Below are positions 17,776 through 25,259 of a DNA stretch of 33,731 nt, piece by piece. The position numbers and the translations under genes are program-made. The notes under the pieces are model-generated. The model was not told where the DNA came from, ran no database searches, and saw nothing but the letters and a program-made list of their open reading frames with translations. The DNA comes from Anaerolineales bacterium (GTDB lineage Bacteria; Chloroflexota; Anaerolineae; Anaerolineales; UBA4823), in the NCBI GenBank assembly GCA_020354045.1, contig CP070639.1, positions 2,705,826-2,739,556 on the forward strand, read 5' to 3'. Position 1 is the stretch's first letter; each line of letters starts with the position of its first letter.

Positions 17776-18240
17776 TCAACCTGCAGGTTTAAAATATCTA
17801 ATATCTAGGATTGACCCTTGTCGTTGTCCTTCAGGCAAAAAGACTGCTTCAAGGGGCATTCCAAAATATATTTCATCGAGATTGATCTCTCCCAAGCGAT
17901 GGATCAGTCCACCATCACCTAAACTGATAAAGGCTACGATTTCCGGTTGAACCAACCGTGCCCCATCATAACCTTCGTAGAGAACTGTAAAAGTATGCAA
18001 TTCACCAATTGTACCTACATCTACCCAGTCAGATACCTCGGCTAGACATTTTTCACAAAATTGAGAAGCAGGAACATAGGTGTGGTCGCATTTTTTGCAA
18101 TAAGATCCGATGATTTTTCCCTCATCTTTTATTGCTCGGAAAAACTTTTCTCCAGCCAGCCCAAAGGTATAACGGCTGGTAACAGGAAGATTACCAGACC
18201 AAGTAAGCGGTGATTTTGGGTCACGTTCAAGCAGGGTCAC
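17776..18240 (-). CDS. DUF35 zinc-ribbon/OB-fold protein (second)
   Basis: This 154-residue protein has an N-terminal helix (EKFFRAIKDEGKIIGS), a zinc ribbon with C48, C51, C62 and C65 (CKKC, CEKC), then an OB-fold running to PEGQRQGSILDIRYFKPAG. DUF35 proteins are obligate partners of thiolase-fold enzymes such as archaeal acetoacetyl-CoA thiolase/HMG-CoA synthase, BbsA and ChsH2. The OB-fold binds acyl-CoA or bridges subunits. The start is GTG at 18240, chosen because AGGAGGT lies 6-7 nt upstream. It follows the previous gene by 1 nt, indicating translational coupling. It is the last gene of the cluster, followed by a terminator hairpin. Confidence 0.9.
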   Translation of the reverse strand: MTLLERDPKSPLTWSGNLPVTSRYTFGLAGEKFFRAIKDEGKIIGSYCKKCDHTYVPASQFCEKCLAEVSDWVDVGTIGELHTFTVLYEGYDGARLVQPEIVAFISLGDGGLIHRLGEINLDEIYFGMPLEAVFLPEGQRQGSILDIRYFKPAG

Positions 18241-18241
18241 T

Positions 18242-18757
18242 TCACACCTCCTTCACAGGTTTGAAATATTGAATATCTGTGATTGCCCCGGTACGCTCTT
18301 CTGCAGATTTCCACACCGCTTTTACACGCATACCTATGTGTACTTTTTGTGGGTCCACCTCTTTAAGCAAATGCATGATTCCATGAAGAGGAGATGCTCC
18401 ATCAATTTCAATTACCGCGGGTATCTGCGGATCAGTAAGACGTTTCATGTCCCAGGTTACATAACACAGTGAGAAGGTGTTAACCGTACCGGTGTCGTGG
18501 AGCGGCACATATTCTTGCATTGGGCGGAAACACCATTCACACACAGTGCGAGGTGGCACAACAGTTTTACGGCAGGTTGAACAACGAGATCCTAGAATAA
18601 CCCCATTCTTTAAACCTGCCAAATAACTGCCTATAGCAATGCCAGTATCCCAGGAAAACTTGCCATTCAATTCATCATAGTTAAAAAGTATCTTGCCTTC
18701 CTCAAAATCTTGTTCGCTCAGTGGTGTACCCGGAAACGATCTAATATTTTCAGTCAT
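18242..18757 (-). CDS. DUF35 zinc-ribbon/OB-fold protein (first)
   Basis: This 171-residue paralogue of the following gene has a longer N-terminus. Zinc ligands are C59, C62, C73 and C76 (CSTC, CEWC); the OB-fold follows and ends AITDIQYFKPVKEV, closely matching the C-terminus of its neighbour. The start at 18757 has AAGGAGAGCAG upstream; a longer frame to 18823 would read back into the thiolase-like gene and lacks this signal. It begins 17 nt after that gene. Two different DUF35 proteins next to two different thiolase-like proteins suggest two specific pairs, or one mixed complex. Confidence 0.9.
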   Translation of the reverse strand: MTENIRSFPGTPLSEQDFEEGKILFNYDELNGKFSWDTGIAIGSYLAGLKNGVILGSRCSTCRKTVVPPRTVCEWCFRPMQEYVPLHDTGTVNTFSLCYVTWDMKRLTDPQIPAVIEIDGASPLHGIMHLLKEVDPQKVHIGMRVKAVWKSAEERTGAITDIQYFKPVKEV

Positions 18758-18774
18758 GTCTGCTCTCCTTGTTT

Positions 18775-19941
18775 TTAGCGCCCCATGATTACAACAGTCC
18801 CAACTTGCATGAGATCTCCCCACGCCTGGGCAATACCCCGCCTAGGTTGGCCAGGGACCTGGCGGTCGCCTGCCTCCCCACGCAACTGCCAAAACAGCTC
18901 AGCAATCTTCATCAGTCCAGCAGCGGCGATAGGATTGCCTACACCCAATAAACCCCCGGAGGGACAGACTGGCATATTCCCATCCCGGGCAGCGGTGCCA
19001 TCAATGTACAATTGTGGTGCCTGGCCTCGCTCGGCTAACTGCAAACCTTCCAGGTGGTGGAGAGCTTTGTAATCAAAGGGGTCATATGGCTCAGCAATAT
19101 GAATTTCCTTTTTCGGTTCTTTGATGCCTGCCATATCATATGCCATGCGAGCAGCGTATTCAACATAACGAGGGTATACTAGATCTCTATTTGTCCAGTG
19201 GGCTGTATCAAGATTCCAACCTACACCTTCAACCCAGACTGGTTTATCCGTCAAACGCTTGGCTACATGTTCTGCAGCTAATACGATCGCTACAGCACCA
19301 TCGCTAACCGGGCTGACATCATACCTTTGCACAGGGTAGGCCAGCACCTCGGAGTTCAGTACATCTTCGACGGTGATATCTGGATCACCAAGCAACGCAC
19401 AAGGGTGATTGGCAGCATTGCGCTTATGTTGGACAGAAACTCGGGCGATGTCCTCTTTAGATATGCCATAAGTAGTCATATAGCGATTCATTTCGAGGGC
19501 AAAAATCCACAACAAATTAGGTCCGAGAGGACGTTCTGTGGTATGGTCAAAGATGGTTAGAAAGGCTGCCTGGGCATGTGGGTAGAAGTTGGACATCTTT
19601 TCTTCAGCAACAACAAGGACCACATCAAACATACCGGATGCGACATGATACCAACCTTGAATAGGAACGAAAACGCCTGTACCGCCGCCAACGTAGGAGC
19701 GCATATATGGCTTACGCCAAGCGCCAGCACCATCTGATAAATATTCACCCTTCATGTGGATGCCGTCGAATGAGTCTGGAGCTGTGCCCATACATACGGC
19801 TTCAATATCATCTAAAGTCAGCTCGCAGGATTCGAGCGCCATACGAGTGGCTAGCCAGGATAATTCTTTCGGGGTCTCCTGAGCCCGACGGACAAACTTG
19901 GTCATACCAGCACCAATTACTGCTACTTTACGCATCGTCAT
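18775..19941 (-). CDS. Thiolase-fold protein lacking the catalytic cysteine (A)
   Basis: This 388-residue protein is related to the SCP-x/archaeal thiolase group: VAVIGAGMTKF at the start, LESCELTLDDIEAVCMG, and VASGMFDVVLVVAEEKMS. The residue that aligns with the nucleophilic Cys of thiolases is V84 (SYVGGGTG, where family members have CAxG). The usual GHP histidine is replaced by N336 in GVGNP. It also has EPYDPFDYKALHHLE at 284-298, where tyrosines Y286 and Y291 stand in the region of the thiolase active site. It therefore is probably not a thiolase. By analogy with Ltp2, it may catalyse a retro-aldol cleavage of an acyl-CoA together with a DUF35 partner (inference). GGAGG precedes the ATG at 19941. 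It begins 14 nt after the second thiolase-like gene. Confidence 0.88.
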   Translation of the reverse strand: MTMRKVAVIGAGMTKFVRRAQETPKELSWLATRMALESCELTLDDIEAVCMGTAPDSFDGIHMKGEYLSDGAGAWRKPYMRSYVGGGTGVFVPIQGWYHVASGMFDVVLVVAEEKMSNFYPHAQAAFLTIFDHTTERPLGPNLLWIFALEMNRYMTTYGISKEDIARVSVQHKRNAANHPCALLGDPDITVEDVLNSEVLAYPVQRYDVSPVSDGAVAIVLAAEHVAKRLTDKPVWVEGVGWNLDTAHWTNRDLVYPRYVEYAARMAYDMAGIKEPKKEIHIAEPYDPFDYKALHHLEGLQLAERGQAPQLYIDGTAARDGNMPVCPSGGLLGVGNPIAAAGLMKIAELFWQLRGEAGDRQVPGQPRRGIAQAWGDLMQVGTVVIMGR

Positions 19942-19955
19942 GATAGCCTCCTCTC

Positions 19956-21107
19956 TCAGTTCGCCAATACGGCGACCGCTCCAGATGTGGTGGGTATTCC
20001 ACGCCAAGATTGTGCCAAACCAACGTTGACATCCTCTAATTGGTAAAGCCCCGCTTCTCCCCGCAATTGCAACACTACTTCAAGAGCTCGAGCCAATCCG
20101 GTTGCATCGATCATGTGCCCCATGCCTAAACTACCTCCAGAAGCATTAACGGGTAATTCTCCATCGACCTCTGTAGCTCCATCTTCCGTTAGAATACCTG
20201 CTTCCCCGGGCAGACAAAAGCCGAGCGCTTCTAATGATTGGAGTTCTTTATAACTATAGGTGTCATCAATTTCTGCAAAGTCTATGATCCCCTGCGGGTT
20301 ACGAAAACCAGCCTGGCGATAGGCTATCTGGGCGGCTTTTTGGATATAAGGTAATTCCCCCCACTCACGACTCTCCAGGGAGGGCGAGTCATTACACCAA
20401 CCCATTCCTAGTATCCAAATGGGCTTGTCATTAAGGTGACGAGCAGTCGATTCGGAAGCAAGAACCATCACGATGGCACCATCGGAATGTTCAGCGCTGT
20501 CCCTTTTCCCCAGAGGCCAAGAGAGTACTGGTCCAGAAAGGATATCTTCTAGGGTTAAATCAGCCCCATAAGGTGCTTTGGGATTGTTCAAAGCGTTGCG
20601 GCGATTTTTCTGTACAACAGCGGCACATTGTTCTTGGGTTGTACCAGTTTCAAACAGGAACCGATTCATTTCTAAGCCAGCCACGAAATGAGTGTTGAAG
20701 CGCAAAGGCCTGTTCAATATTGGATCCTGGGCATAGGCGGTAACCTCAGGTAAGGTGAGGATATTGGAAGCCTTGCTATGCCCTTCTACCGCAACAATGT
20801 CAAATTGCCCGGTTTTCACAAGCATGTAGGCAGTAGCCAGCCCATGCAGTCCATCACCGGTTATGGTATGCACCGGTTTTAAGGCTGCCCCCAATTGGTC
20901 CGGTGTATATTCATCAAAAATGCTTGTACCCTCATGAAAATCCTCTGCAACCGTTACAAATGATTGGATATCTTTACGTGGGTCTACACCGGCATCAGCA
21001 TAAGCTTTTACTGCTGACTCGTAGATTAGTTCTTTATAGGATAGGTCTGCTGACTTGGATCTGTAACCAGACCATCCTATCCCCACTATTGCTACACGTT
21101 CATTCAT
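19956..21107 (-). CDS. Thiolase-fold protein lacking the catalytic cysteine (B)
   Basis: This 383-residue paralogue of protein A opens with RVAIVGIGWSGYRSK. Its nucleophile position is T83 (TITGDGLHG), not Cys. It keeps a histidine, H331, in the GMGHM loop, so it is less degenerate than protein A. It has DDTYSYKELQSLEALG at 281-296, the same D-x-Y/F-x-Y-K-x-L-x-x-LE pattern as protein A. The start at 21107 has AAGGAGG 8 nt upstream; an ATG at 21125 would place that signal inside the gene. It is the first of four tightly packed genes. Being cysteine-less, it is likely either a lyase or a non-catalytic subunit with protein A and the DUF35 proteins. Confidence 0.88.
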   Translation of the reverse strand: MNERVAIVGIGWSGYRSKSADLSYKELIYESAVKAYADAGVDPRKDIQSFVTVAEDFHEGTSIFDEYTPDQLGAALKPVHTITGDGLHGLATAYMLVKTGQFDIVAVEGHSKASNILTLPEVTAYAQDPILNRPLRFNTHFVAGLEMNRFLFETGTTQEQCAAVVQKNRRNALNNPKAPYGADLTLEDILSGPVLSWPLGKRDSAEHSDGAIVMVLASESTARHLNDKPIWILGMGWCNDSPSLESREWGELPYIQKAAQIAYRQAGFRNPQGIIDFAEIDDTYSYKELQSLEALGFCLPGEAGILTEDGATEVDGELPVNASGGSLGMGHMIDATGLARALEVVLQLRGEAGLYQLEDVNVGLAQSWRGIPTTSGAVAVLAN

Positions 21108-21214
21108 AGAGTGCCTCCTTTTCATGTATGCAATGTTTCTTCATCAATTGGCTCCAAATATATTATGGCAAACTATTAAAACCATAATAAAGATTAGGTC
21201 CGAGCCAAAATACC

Positions 21215-22090
21215 TTAATCGATTTTTCCTGCTGCTCGCGCTTTCGCGAGAACTTGCTCTGCTGCACGTATGATGGGTGCGTCAATCAATTTACCACCTA
21301 AAGCAAATGCTCCAACACCAGCTTCTTGTTGTTCTTGAAATGCCTCGATTAGAGATTTCGCTTTTTGGATATCTTCTTCAGAAGGTGAGAAAACTTCTTG
21401 CACAAGATTTACTTGGTTAGGGTGAATAATCTGCTTGCCGGAAAAACCCATTTGCGCACCTAGCTTTGCCTCTTTTAGCAAGCCATCGGAATCATTTAAA
21501 TCAACAAAAACCATATCAATGGCCTGGAGATTTTCTGCAGCTGCATGTGTGACAACTGCACTGCGTGCATAAAAAACTTCCCAAGCTTCTGGGCTGCGAA
21601 TAGCACCAATAGCGCCCGCGAAATCTTCAGCACCAAATATTATGGCTTGCAAGCGAGTACTTGCGCGGGCTATTTCTGTCAGATTTACGACACCCTGAGG
21701 CGATTCGATAATTGCGAAGATATAAATATCATTTTTGGGCCAAGCGTGTTTTTGTTCGTACCTTTCGAGCTGGTTGCTGACCCACACTAGCTGGTCAGCA
21801 TGATCAACTTTGGGTATAACAAATCCGTCTGGTTTGGCTGTTATAGTCAATTCAAGGTCATCGTGTTCGAGACCTGATCCAACTCGATTGATGCGAACTA
21901 AGCGCTCTGATTTTCCAAATTCAAGTGAAAGCAGCGCCTGGTGAATTGTGGATCTGGCTTCAGACTTGCGATTGATGGCCACTCCATCCTCCAAATCCAT
22001 GCATACACAATCAACACCAAGTGTAGCTGCTTTTTGGATCTTGTGCAAATCGTTCCCGGGCATGTATAGAAGAGCCCGCCTTGCCCTCAT
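21215..22090 (-). CDS. HpcH/HpaI aldolase / CitE-type acyl-CoA lyase
   Basis: This 291-residue TIM-barrel protein is of the citrate lyase beta / malyl-CoA lyase / citramalyl-CoA lyase family. Visible are MDLEDGV at 31-37, R66 in VRIN, metal ligands E129 in IIESPQG and D156 in GAEDFAG, and GKQIIHPNQV near the end. These enzymes split or form beta-hydroxyacyl-CoA thioesters using Mg2+. The stand-alone gene (no citC/D/F) argues against citrate lyase. TGGAGGT precedes the ATG at 22090. It lies 107 bp upstream of the thiolase-like genes in the same direction. It may belong to the same acyl-CoA pathway or be a separate unit read from the tat operon. The exact substrate is unknown. Confidence 0.88.
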   Translation of the reverse strand: MRARRALLYMPGNDLHKIQKAATLGVDCVCMDLEDGVAINRKSEARSTIHQALLSLEFGKSERLVRINRVGSGLEHDDLELTITAKPDGFVIPKVDHADQLVWVSNQLERYEQKHAWPKNDIYIFAIIESPQGVVNLTEIARASTRLQAIIFGAEDFAGAIGAIRSPEAWEVFYARSAVVTHAAAENLQAIDMVFVDLNDSDGLLKEAKLGAQMGFSGKQIIHPNQVNLVQEVFSPSEEDIQKAKSLIEAFQEQQEAGVGAFALGGKLIDAPIIRAAEQVLAKARAAGKID

Positions 22091-22136
22091 TCAACCTCCA
22101 GGGATATGGTTAATTAATATTGATAACAGATTCCAA

Positions 22137-22149
22137 TGACGAACCGTCA
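22137..22149. promoter_or_regulatory. Small dyad upstream of the CitE-type gene
   Basis: tgacg-aac-cgtca, a 5-bp inverted repeat around 3 nt, lies in the 98-bp gap between tatC and the lyase gene. It could be an operator half-site pair or chance. Confidence 0.2.
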
Positions 22150-22188
22150 GGTGAAACGCTTAATTGGTGGATTACATAAATCCAAGGG

Positions 22189-23079
22189 TCATGACTCACC
22201 TGGTCTGGCTACAAACGCCAGTCCAACCCCTAGGAAATAAAGTACAATCATTGGACCCATTACCAAGGCCATGTTCACAGGGTCGATGGTTGGTGTAATG
22301 GCTGCTGCAATTACTGCAATAATTACTATAGCCAGGCGCCATTGTTTCGCCAGGGTTCTACCCTTGACCAAACCCAAGCGGGCAAGGATAAATATTACTA
22401 AAGGGAATTCAAAGGCAGTCCCTATCCAGAACATGATACTGGTGACAAAATTAAAATAGGAGGCTGGTCGAGCTTCTGTGGTTAATCCCATGAAATTAAA
22501 CAAGAAATCAAGGGCAACAGGAAGCAAATTAAAATATGCAAATGCCATACCAGTAAGGAAAAATATTGTTGCAACCGGGATGGCAAATAATCCAAGCAGA
22601 CGTGAGCGCCGGCTGACTCCCGGTCCAATGAAAAGCCAGAGTTCTAAGGCGATATACGGAAATGCCAGAGCAAACCCCGATAATAGTGAAACACGCATCA
22701 CAGTACCGATGTTTTCGGTGACTTCAATAGCGCGCAATTCCTGCAATCCCTGCTCAAGTGGATTTGCAAGCCACTCCATGATCTGCCGTACATAAGTAAA
22801 AGAAAACGCGGTTGTCACCACTAATACAAGCACACCTCGCAACAGGTGCTTTCTTAATGCATCCAAATGTTCAAGTAAACCAGATGGATTCTGGAGGGTT
22901 TTGGCAAATGTATCGGGTAGGGGTTCGTCTTCGGGTTCTTCAGCAAAAAAACCGCGAATATTATTTCCCAGGTTTTTAATCCAGTTAAATACTTTTAGAA
23001 GAAGCCAATATGCAAATCGGAAGGGAGAGGTAATTATTCGCCAGAAGAGGAGCCAGATAGAGCTTAAAGATTTAAGCAT
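22189..23079 (-). CDS. tatC: Sec-independent (twin-arginine) translocase subunit TatC
   Basis: This 296-residue polytopic protein is the receptor for twin-arginine signal peptides. The conserved cytoplasmic motif LLEHLDALRKHLLRG starts at 68, not near residue 1 as usual. An extra N-terminal region of about 65 residues contains two aromatic hydrophobic stretches and an acidic linker (AEEPEDEPLP). Six hydrophobic segments follow, with FEFPLVIFILARLGLV and AAAITPTIDPVNM, both typical of TatC. The gene starts 9 nt after the TatA/B gene and is clearly co-transcribed with it. A twin-arginine substrate is encoded at 30207 in this window. The N-terminal extension is the odd feature. An internal start cannot be excluded, but I see no reason to prefer one. 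Confidence 0.95.
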   Translation of the reverse strand: MLKSLSSIWLLFWRIITSPFRFAYWLLLKVFNWIKNLGNNIRGFFAEEPEDEPLPDTFAKTLQNPSGLLEHLDALRKHLLRGVLVLVVTTAFSFTYVRQIMEWLANPLEQGLQELRAIEVTENIGTVMRVSLLSGFALAFPYIALELWLFIGPGVSRRSRLLGLFAIPVATIFFLTGMAFAYFNLLPVALDFLFNFMGLTTEARPASYFNFVTSIMFWIGTAFEFPLVIFILARLGLVKGRTLAKQWRLAIVIIAVIAAAITPTIDPVNMALVMGPMIVLYFLGVGLAFVARPGES

Positions 23080-23088
23080 CGTCTAACT

Positions 23089-23535
23089 CTACTCAGATGG
23101 TGTCTCGGCTTGATCAATTGAAGTACCGGATTTGTCTCTCTCCATTTGATCTAATGGGATTTCTGCGCTCTCCGTTGTGGATGTATTCGTCTCAGTATCT
23201 TGTTGGGGTGGAGTAGTCCAGGCTGATAATTGATTGGAAATATTACGTGCTTCTTTATGAAGCTCTCCATACCCCAAACCTTTTCCGATAGATTGGGTGT
23301 CAGGAAGTTGTTGGCGCAATTCCTCTAATCCAGCCTCACGCATAAGCTTGTTAGGAAGATAGCGAATTTCCCGGGAGGCATTTTGAATGGTAGACCATGT
23401 AGAGGAGGTCACAACTTTCCTTAAGAAGTGACCAATTGTCCTGCCTGATTTTGCCATATCCTTAGGTCCAAGGACAATCAAAGCTATTACCAGGATAAGA
23501 AGAATCTCCATTGGGCCAATGCCGAGTATATCCAT
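23089..23535 (-). CDS. Twin-arginine translocase subunit TatA/TatB
   Basis: This 148-residue protein has the classic architecture: a short N-terminal membrane helix (GPMEILLILVIALIVLGP, about 7-24), the Gly-Pro hinge, an amphipathic helix (DMAKSGRTIGHFLRKV) and a long polar tail rich in Gln, Thr and Glu. The glutamate after GPM is the expected polar residue in the helix. Length and tail suggest TatB-like, but a single TatA-type protein often does both jobs outside Proteobacteria. Neighbours are nusB upstream (gap 76 bp) and tatC downstream (9 nt). Confidence 0.92.
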   Translation of the reverse strand: MDILGIGPMEILLILVIALIVLGPKDMAKSGRTIGHFLRKVVTSSTWSTIQNASREIRYLPNKLMREAGLEELRQQLPDTQSIGKGLGYGELHKEARNISNQLSAWTTPPQQDTETNTSTTESAEIPLDQMERDKSGTSIDQAETPSE

Positions 23536-23611
23536 AAAAGTAAATGCTCTCTAAAAATAAAATCTATCCGAACGTTTCTTGTTCAAAAAGAAGCTACCGC
23601 ATGTAAAAGTC

Positions 23612-24052
23612 CTATTTATCCATAATACGTTTAAACGATTGTTGAATTTCATTATAGCGATTAACCAGACTGCCCAGTACCCCATTTACAAAGCGAGCCG
23701 AACTATCAGAGCCATAAATTTTTGCCAGTTCAACTGCTTCGTTGATGGCTACTTTGATTGGAGTTTCCCCATAAACGATGATTTCCCACAGGGCGATACG
23801 CAAAATGTTCCGATCGATTATTGCAACTTGGTCCAATGGCCATTCTGGGGCGTGTTCGGCGATAAACTGGTCTAAGGTTGAAGTTAAAGGAAACACTCCA
23901 GTTACAATTAGGTTGGAAAACTCAGCAAGACTGGTATCAAGGTCTGATTCAGCCACACGCTCCTGCCAGACTCTACCAAGCGGGTGATCCGTCACATCGA
24001 TCTCATATAAGGCTTGTAAAGCTACACTGCGCGCTTTTGTGCGCGGTTTCAT
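23612..24052 (-). CDS. nusB: Transcription antitermination factor NusB
   Basis: This 146-residue all-helical protein opens with KPRTKARSVALQALYEIDVT, contains ILRIALWEI and TPIKVAINEAVELAKIYG, and ends SARFVNGVLGSLV, all diagnostic of NusB. It binds boxA RNA with NusE (S10) and supports rRNA antitermination. Length is normal. It starts 6 nt after the Asp23-family gene, a neighbour relationship also seen in Firmicutes (asp23-nusB). It is therefore likely read in the fab operon. Confidence 0.95.
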   Translation of the reverse strand: MKPRTKARSVALQALYEIDVTDHPLGRVWQERVAESDLDTSLAEFSNLIVTGVFPLTSTLDQFIAEHAPEWPLDQVAIIDRNILRIALWEIIVYGETPIKVAINEAVELAKIYGSDSSARFVNGVLGSLVNRYNEIQQSFKRIMDK

Positions 24053-24058
24053 GAATGT

Positions 24059-24400
24059 TTATGCCTCTGAATCATCTGAATAATCAATATCTTCAATATG
24101 GATATTGACTTGTCCAACTTGCATGCCTACCATTTCTGATAACGAACGTGCTATTTGTTGTTGAATATTGCGGCTGACATCGCGAATATTCACATCTTTC
24201 TGTAAGATAACATTTACATCTACAAATACTGTTTCATTTTCGATTTCGATTCTGACACCATCTTGAAATCCACGGCGAAAAAGCCTTCCGACCCCAGTAG
24301 GCTCTAAACACATGCGACTCACACCCTCAACACTTAAAGTTGTAAGCCGGGCAATGGAAATTAAAACATCAGGTGCGATGGTTGTTTTCCCTTCAGACAT
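24059..24400 (-). CDS. Asp23/Gls24 family protein
   Basis: This 113-residue protein has the Asp23 pattern: an N-terminal TTIAPDVLISIARLTTLSVEG, central paired strands (RIEIENETVFVDVNVIL) and a C-terminal GQVNIHIEDIDY. Asp23/Gls24 proteins are abundant, membrane-associated proteins linked to envelope stress in Gram-positive bacteria. Their exact activity is unclear. Here it is tightly placed between fabG (14 nt) and nusB (6 nt). No AmaP-like membrane anchor is seen nearby. Confidence 0.9.
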   Translation of the reverse strand: MSEGKTTIAPDVLISIARLTTLSVEGVSRMCLEPTGVGRLFRRGFQDGVRIEIENETVFVDVNVILQKDVNIRDVSRNIQQQIARSLSEMVGMQVGQVNIHIEDIDYSDDSEA

Positions 24401-24414
24401 ATTGCCTCACTTTT

Positions 24415-25179
24415 TTACATCATTGCCATGCCGCCGTCAACACCCAGGATCTGTCCAGTAATATAAGCAGCCTGATCAGAGGCTAAGAAAGCAACGGCAT
24501 AAGCTATCTCTTCGGGTTGACCTTTTCTGCCAAGTGGGATTATAGACAATGCTGCTTGTTGAGCTTCTTCGGGAACAGTGTTCCATATATCTGTATCGAT
24601 GTAACCAGCAGCAATCCCATTGACAGTAATATTTCTTGCTGCCACCTCGCGAGCCAGTGCTTTGGTGAAGCCTATTTGGCCTGCTTTTGAAGCTGAATAA
24701 TTTGTTTGTCCCGCATTGCCCATTTGTCCGGCAACAGAGGTGATATTTATTATACGACCGAAACGTTTGCGCATCATGTGGCGAACAGCTGCTTTGGAAC
24801 AATTGAATGTGCTTTTAAGGTTGGTATTTTGAACAGCATCCCAATCTTCTTCACTCATCATCATGATCAGCATATCTCGGGTGATCCCTGCATTATTAAC
24901 CAGGATATCTAGGCCTCCAAAATTATCGATTGTGGATTTTACCAATTCCTGAGCACGGTTGAAATTTGATACATCAGCCATAACAGCCTGGGCTTCGCCA
25001 CCGTGCGCCTTGATCAGTGTAACAACTTCTTCAGCGGCTTTAATTGAGGCATTGTAATTGACGGTGACTTTGGCACCTTGCCTGGCAAGTTCAAGGGCAA
25101 CTGCCCGACCAATGCCACGCGAGGCGCCTGTCACAAGGGCTACTTTGCCGTCCAACCTTAAACTTTCATATTCTGGCAT
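24415..25179 (-). CDS. fabG: 3-oxoacyl-[ACP] reductase
   Basis: This 254-residue short-chain dehydrogenase reduces 3-oxoacyl-ACP with NADPH in fatty-acid elongation. Visible are the TGASRGIG cofactor motif at 17-24, NNAG at 95-98 and the catalytic set S148, Y161 and K165 (YSASKAG). GYIDTD and the C-terminal ITGQILGVDGGMAM match FabG. It follows fabD by 80 bp on the same strand, supporting the fatty-acid role over other SDR functions. No acpP, fabF or fabH is present in the window. Confidence 0.94.
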   Translation of the reverse strand: MPEYESLRLDGKVALVTGASRGIGRAVALELARQGAKVTVNYNASIKAAEEVVTLIKAHGGEAQAVMADVSNFNRAQELVKSTIDNFGGLDILVNNAGITRDMLIMMMSEEDWDAVQNTNLKSTFNCSKAAVRHMMRKRFGRIINITSVAGQMGNAGQTNYSASKAGQIGFTKALAREVAARNITVNGIAAGYIDTDIWNTVPEEAQQAALSIIPLGRKGQPEEIAYAVAFLASDQAAYITGQILGVDGGMAMM

Positions 25180-25259
25180 ACAATCTCCTGGTCAAAGTAA
25201 GTACTGGATTGAATCCATACCAAACTTAAAGTATTATACCGCGTGGGATATGACCCTAT

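Noticed and set aside
18775..21107. Naming the two thiolase-like genes acetyl-CoA acetyltransferase
   Set aside because: Neither has the nucleophilic cysteine, and one also lacks the active-site histidine, so the usual activity is not supported.
21161..21189. AT-rich inverted repeat tattatgg/ccataata between the lyase and thiolase-like genes
   Set aside because: The 8-bp stem is nearly all AT with no U-tract, too weak to call as a terminator or operator.
22189..23079. Linking the Tat genes to the tungsten oxidoreductase as an exported substrate
   Set aside because: The oxidoreductase has no twin-arginine signal and is expected to be cytosolic.
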